Assembly (NCBI GenBank): GCA_035222895.1
Contig: JAVYIG010000096.1
Coordinates: 62,001 to 126,000 of the forward strand
DNA length: 64,000 bases
Direction of reading: 5' to 3'
From: Strongylocentrotus droebachiensis
Lineage: Eukaryota > Echinodermata > Echinoidea > Camarodonta > Strongylocentrotidae
The notes under the pieces are model-generated. The model made no database searches. It saw only the letters and a list, made by a program, of their open reading frames with translations, and was not told the origin of the DNA. Positions 48,201 to 54,700 of the stretch are shown here, one piece after another; positions within the stretch are counted from its first letter, which is position 1, and every line of letters starts with the position of its first letter. The position numbers and the translations under genes are program-made.

Positions 48201-51200
48201 GTTGAAGTTGGATGAGCTAGTCGTACTGAGATCCATATCCCTGGAAGAGAAGAAGAACCTGGTGAACATTTTGAGCCCTCTGGAGATAAACGCTCCTTTC
48301 TTTATTCCAGACACCATGGGAACAATCAAGGAGTTTGCTGACTCTCTCAAAAGCACCTCGTCCTCAGAGATGAGTGCTGCAAAATCTGTGTTGAGGGACA
48401 ATCAACCCAGTTCTCAGGGACAAGATAATGTGGCTGTAGATGGAGATGCAGGATCAGGGGAAAGCTCAGAGACTCATGTGGAGCTTGATCAAGCGAAGGA
48501 GAGAGATTTGAAGAACAGTCCTCCAGTGCCAGATGTTCGGGTAAGGAAAAGTAGCACCCATTCCCAGATGGGTGATGACCTCAATAACCCTGACCAGGAC
48601 AGTCGGAGCCTAGGCCTTACTGGAGAGCTGTCAAACTATGAAACCAATCCTGACCTGCTCAAGGTCTTCCGTATCAAGGATCACTACGAGACGCTGTCTT
48701 CTCAGGGTTCGCGTCGGACCTCTATGACCTCTATGACCTCTATGGCCTCGGACGAAGAACAGGTCCGAGAACATCTGAGCTTGATTCTGAACAAACCGGA
48801 CAGTGGAAGCGATGCCAATGAGGAAGCGTCACCAGGACAGAGGAGCCATCTGAGCTTGATTCTGAACAAACCGGACAGTGGGAGTGATGCCAATGAGGAA
48901 GCGTCACCAGGACAGCGGAGCCAGCTGAAAGCCAATGTCCTCAAGAAGAAGCCGCCACTTCCTAAATTACTCCAGCAGCACCAGATACAGTCTTCCAAGA
49001 GATCTAGCCCAAGGCGAGCAAGTGAACCAAACCTACCACCTGAGGATGCTGTCACCGCGCCCTCTCCTGCAACTCCTGTCAAGAAATCTGCCCAGAGGAG
49101 GGAAGAGAACAAGTCCCAAGTGTCTACAATCAAGAACAGTCTTCCAGATAAGAAGTTCAGTCCTCCCACATCTTCAGTCAAGAAAAGGCGTGGCAAATCA
49201 CTTGGAGATGCACAATCAGAGCCACCCGTCTTAGATGATCGTCCAATTCCCGGTAGACCTGGCATTCCGACAAAATCCCCAATCTTTGAGGTAGATGGAC
49301 ACCAGGATTCTGCAGACGATGACTTAGTTGAGGAGGAAGAGCCTCTAACCCGACACGTCCAGACGTTGACAGAGAAGACACTCCAGGAGTTTAAAATTAT
49401 TGCACAGTCTCTCGATTCCACCACAACATCGGTCATCCATACCAGACCTCCATCGTCCGTCGGTGGGCAGTTCATCCATACCGCCCGAAGCTCGGTGAGG
49501 AGCATGTCTCCGAATGCTGGGGATGTCATCAATATGCAGGGTGGTGACCAGGAAGAAAGAGAGTTCTTGAACCAGAGCATCGCCCTGTCGGAGACAAGCA
49601 GTGAGGTCTTCAGGGATTTCAATGATACCGGAGAGGTGAGTCACAAACAAACCAATCATACGATAGATACTTCTGCTCAATAACCTGGCTTACATTTGAG
49701 AAAATTGATATTCTTTCGTAGATCACTGCAAAAAGGCCTGGCCAGTGTATGTTGATCATCCCCCTATTATGTTACAACCAACATTAAAGTGTCATATTCT
49801 TGTAATTGTAAAAACATTACAGTGATCTACCTGTAGCACTTAACGCCATTGTGTTAAAACTTAACTGCCCGTCATTTAAAGCCCCACTGTCCTACTTGTA
49901 GCTTCTTGCTCACTCTATAAAGACAAAAAATGCCTAATCAGTGACCATTGGTCCCCATTATCCTCTTTTTCTTAGGTTAATCGAGAGCTGAGTTGATGAG
50001 ATAGCCACCTGTCATTGACCATGCTGTGTGGTCTAATCCCTCCTGGCCAAACTAGTACAGCCGGCCTTTAAATTTACTCTTGTACTGATGCTTGTTAAGA
50101 GTGTTCTGGCCACCCAGAGTATAGCTCCACGTTCAAGTACAATCGGTTGCACCCTTCACAGTCTTAGTGCTAACACCACGGTGTCAATCTTGAGTGTTTC
50201 ATTTAAGAAAGTTGTCTTCCATTACAGAGTGTTCTGACCAGTCAAGATACATCTTCGAGCATGATCAGTAGCACCGATCGTAGTCTTAGCACTAACACCA
50301 CGGTGTCAATCTTGAGTGTTTCATTTAAGAATGTTGTCTTTCCATTACAGAGTGTTATGATCAGTCAAGATACATCTTCGAGCATGATCAGTAGCACCGA
50401 TCGTAGTCTTAGCACTAACACCACGGTGTCGGAGTCTGAGGGTACGGAGCTGCTCCACTGGAAGAAAGGCAATCTGCTGGGGAAAGGAGCATTTGGGACG
50501 GTAAGTTTACTCTCTCTGAGAGAGATTCTTTTTGTGCCAATATTTGCAAGCTAACATATTATCTGTTATGCAATCCTGAGAAGTCTTTCATTATGGTTCC
50601 TTCTGTGATTTATGTAAAAGAGTCAGCATATTTAGTTCCCATTTTGCTATCTCATATACAAATGTATTGAATTACGTTGATACATTGAAAGGTATGTTTG
50701 CTAGATTGTGATTATCCTAGAAGTTTTGCATTTGTTCTACACACTGAGGAGAAAGGAAAACACTGCTATTTGATGATTTATTGATGAATGATAAATTGAG
50801 GGAATGATGACGATGGCTTCTTGTATATAGTGCCAGTTTCCGCCTCAGCTGGGCCCTAACGGCGCTTGCTCTACAATGTCTCACAAATTCAGCGTTCTTG
50901 GTCAATGTGCCACTTTCAGATGTTGTTCCATTTATCATAGCTTACCGTTATTCGAATTTTTTGTTACCACCCGTGTTTGATAATTACTTTATTACAGTTG
51001 ACAAGAAACATAATGTTAACACAAGACAAAAAAATAAAATTTTCTTGCCATATGCACGTTTAAAGTTACGAAAGGTAAATTCTATTCAACAAAAAGGGGG
51101 GAAATTATGGAATAATATTGATAACTCAATCAAACATGTAACCACTCTTAGTTCTTTTAAGTCGAAATTTAAGTTACGTCTTCTTAACACATATATATGA

Positions 51201-51699
51201 CTTCTGATACATACAATTACCATATAAATTATATCGTTCTGTATTATTATTGTGTTTTAGTTTGTAATGTCCTGTACACGTCTTGTATTTTGTTTTATTA
51301 TGAATTTTAATGTTTTGTATTTTCCACATTTGTCATTTATGTTATGGGACCACCCACTTCTCTCAAGCCATCGGCTTTATCGGGTGTAAATGATCCAGCA
51401 CAATTCTCAATGTATATATATTGTATGTGATTTTTTATGAATTAATAAATTGAATTGAATTGAAAAAAAAATCATATTACTTAGGAATAGATTTTAGGCA
51501 TTGATAAACTAATAATATTATTAAAGAAAAAGAAGATTTTTTTTTGAGGATGAGAATGGTGAGGATGGTGAGAAGGATGGCAAGAATGAGATGCAACCCC
51601 TGGCTAGGTACTCTGCAGAATTCAGGGGTAAAAGGAAGTACACGTTACAAGAGCATTGGTGGAGTCATAGAGTACCGAAGCTGTGACGTCATGAAAATC

Positions 51700-51770
<71 letters not shown>

Positions 51771-54700
51771 CTCAATTTTTCTTCATATTCCGAAAGAACA
51801 TTGTTAAGTATTGGCTGAAATATGACCATCTGCATAAATATATGTCCTATGGGAACTCAGTGTTATATGCTCTGGCTCCTTGTGGTTAGGAGCCAGAGCA
51901 TATAACACTGAGCTCCTATGGGGAGTATATTTAATCACATGGTCATATCTCAGCCAATACTTAACATATTCAATTGGTTTTCGACATTTGGACATTATTT
52001 TTTATGCTCTTTCGGAAAATGAAGAAAAAAATTGAGAAATTCTAAAATCAGACTTTTGATGACGTCACACTTCACCACTCTATTGCTGCAGAGAGAAGTG
52101 CCTCACATCACTACAAGTTTTGTTTGTCTATCACCCTAACAGGTATACTGTGGACTGACGAACACGGGGCAGCTATTGGCCGTGAAGCAGGTTGAACTGA
52201 GTGAGATAGACAAAGAGAAGGCCAAGCAACAGTATCTCAAACTACAGGAGGAGGTTCAGCTTCTAAAGACGCTTCGCCACAAGAACATAGTGGGGTAAGT
52301 GGAAACAGGGTCCATGGGTGTGGGGTTAAGCAGATGCAATTGTGTCATTGTGTTTACACTTTATTTTAAGCATAGTTAGACAGGGATTACTTTATTTTCT
52401 GGCAAGTTCTAGGTCATTGTGGGGTAAATGGAAACAGGTTCCATGAGGGTGTGTGGCAAAGCAGATGCAATTGTGTCGTTGTGTTAACACTTTACTTTGA
52501 TCATCTTCAGACTGGGATTGCTTTGTGCCGTTACTCACTAAATCCCAGATTTTATTTATATCGATGCTTTGTATGATATGATGATGATAACATGATGTAG
52601 TTATGAAAAAAATGCTGTTGGTAATGGTGATGATATCAAAAAGTTAATAATGATAATGATGATATCTTGTATAAATGTAATGCTTCCTGGGAGAAATTTA
52701 AATTATTTAAACATATTTGTGGCTTACACCCAGTAAATAAGATCGATTGATCGATCTGTTTTGAAAAACAAGTCATCGTGATCTGTATTGAAAACAAGTT
52801 CATCGTGACTGTGTGATGGACCAGTGATGGCCTGGTGATAGAGTCGCTGCCCGGCAAGCAGTAGATGCAGGTTCCGAGATTTTTTCTGACTTGTTCTTCA
52901 ATACAGATCGATCAATCGATCTTATTTACTGGGTGTAAGCCACAAATGTTTTTAAATAATTGATGATATCGTTTAGTAATTATGTTAATTTTCTGGCTAT
53001 TGTTGAATTTCAAGCTTAGTCCAGCTTTATATTGTCTAAAATGTACAGGTGTTCAACATGTCTACATTTCTTCATCCAAACCTTAAAAAAAAAAAAAAAA
53101 GTTATACCTAATCATGATAAAAATTGATGAAATCATTAATAATATGTTTACATCCTTCTTTCATGTAGATTCCTGGGAGTGTCTCTAGAAGACAATGTGG
53201 TCAACATCTTCATGCAGTTCATCCCTGGTGGCTCCATCGCATCCCTCCTGGCAAGATTTGGATCGTTGGATGAAACGGTCTTCTGCCGCTACACGAAACA
53301 GATCCTTGAAGGCACTCAGTATCTACATGAGAATAATGTCATACACAGGTAAGCAAGAAATAATACAGTCATCCATTGTAGAGGTGTCGTGGACGAGTGG
53401 ATCAGGCCTGATAATTACCTGATTTAAATCGGTTTCACGATCTTATTTTATTTTCCCCAATTTTTTGTCTTTCTTTTTTTCTTCTGATTTTACCCCTATT
53501 TTCCAGATTTTCCCTGATTTTTCCAGATTTTTCCCCTTTGGCCCACTACATGCAACTTTATCATGAAAAACCTTTATTGATGCGTTAACTAGTCTGTTCT
53601 ACAAGACGTTTTACTGTGTACTAAAGGGAGTATTTAAACTACAATATCTCTTTGTAGAAGTACAATTTGAAGGTTATATTTTTGATATGGTACAGCGACA
53701 AGGAACCTCTTAAAGATAAGCTTGAGCTCTGGTAATGAGAGAAAATAAATTCTCACAGAATCCAAGAAAACTTTCTGTGAATGTTTAAGATTACAAATAA
53801 ATGACATGTGCTAAATGATTTTGGTAGAAAACTGATAGGGGCTGAGTATTGAGCATAGAAAGACATTGAAATCAAGGTAAGAATGCCAGACAGCATGTGC
53901 CTAACACAGGTCAGTACTACGTGCAAATGATAGTTGTGGTTTTTATTGAAGATGATTTTCATGAGTTTGTTCTTATTTTACTGGTATGGTTCAAACAATC
54001 AAATTACTGCAGGATAAACAACGCAGAATAAATTATAGCCATGTTCTCCCGACATACGATGCCCATAAAAGAGCTCAAGAGCAAAACATGTTTTTAGTGA
54101 TTGCTACACACAGACAAAGACTATTTGAGTCAATCTATCATATTTTGTCCTTCCCCCTCCCCCCACCACCTCTCTTTAGGGACATCAAAGGAGCGAACAT
54201 AATGCTGATGTCGACCGGTGTGATTAAGCTGATCGACTTCGGCTGCGCCAAGCGGCTGTGCATCCAGATCAGCCGGAGTCAGAACGTACTCAAGTCAATG
54301 AGGGGGACTCCGTACTGGATGGCTCCAGAGGTTATAATGGAGACTGGTCACGGCAAGAAATCAGATATATGGTGAGTTTGTCTGTCACACCGGTTTATAG
54401 CTGTGTGGTCTACAACCAGTTCGGGTACAACTCAATGAGTCTATTCCCATATACCGTAATTAACGTTGTATAAACCGCCCTCGTGTATTAACCGCACCCC
54501 TCTTTTTCGCCCTAAATTTTGTTTTTTAAATTTCTGACTCTGTCGGCAGCAAGCCAGGTCCGTGTTAAAAACCCACGCGGGAAGGCCTTTCATTTAACTG
54601 CGAGGTGCAGTTGAAAGTAGAGGATATAGGAATTATTATTATAAACTACATATTGAGATCTATCAGAAAGATTACTTTCAAACCAAGATGACAGACAAAT

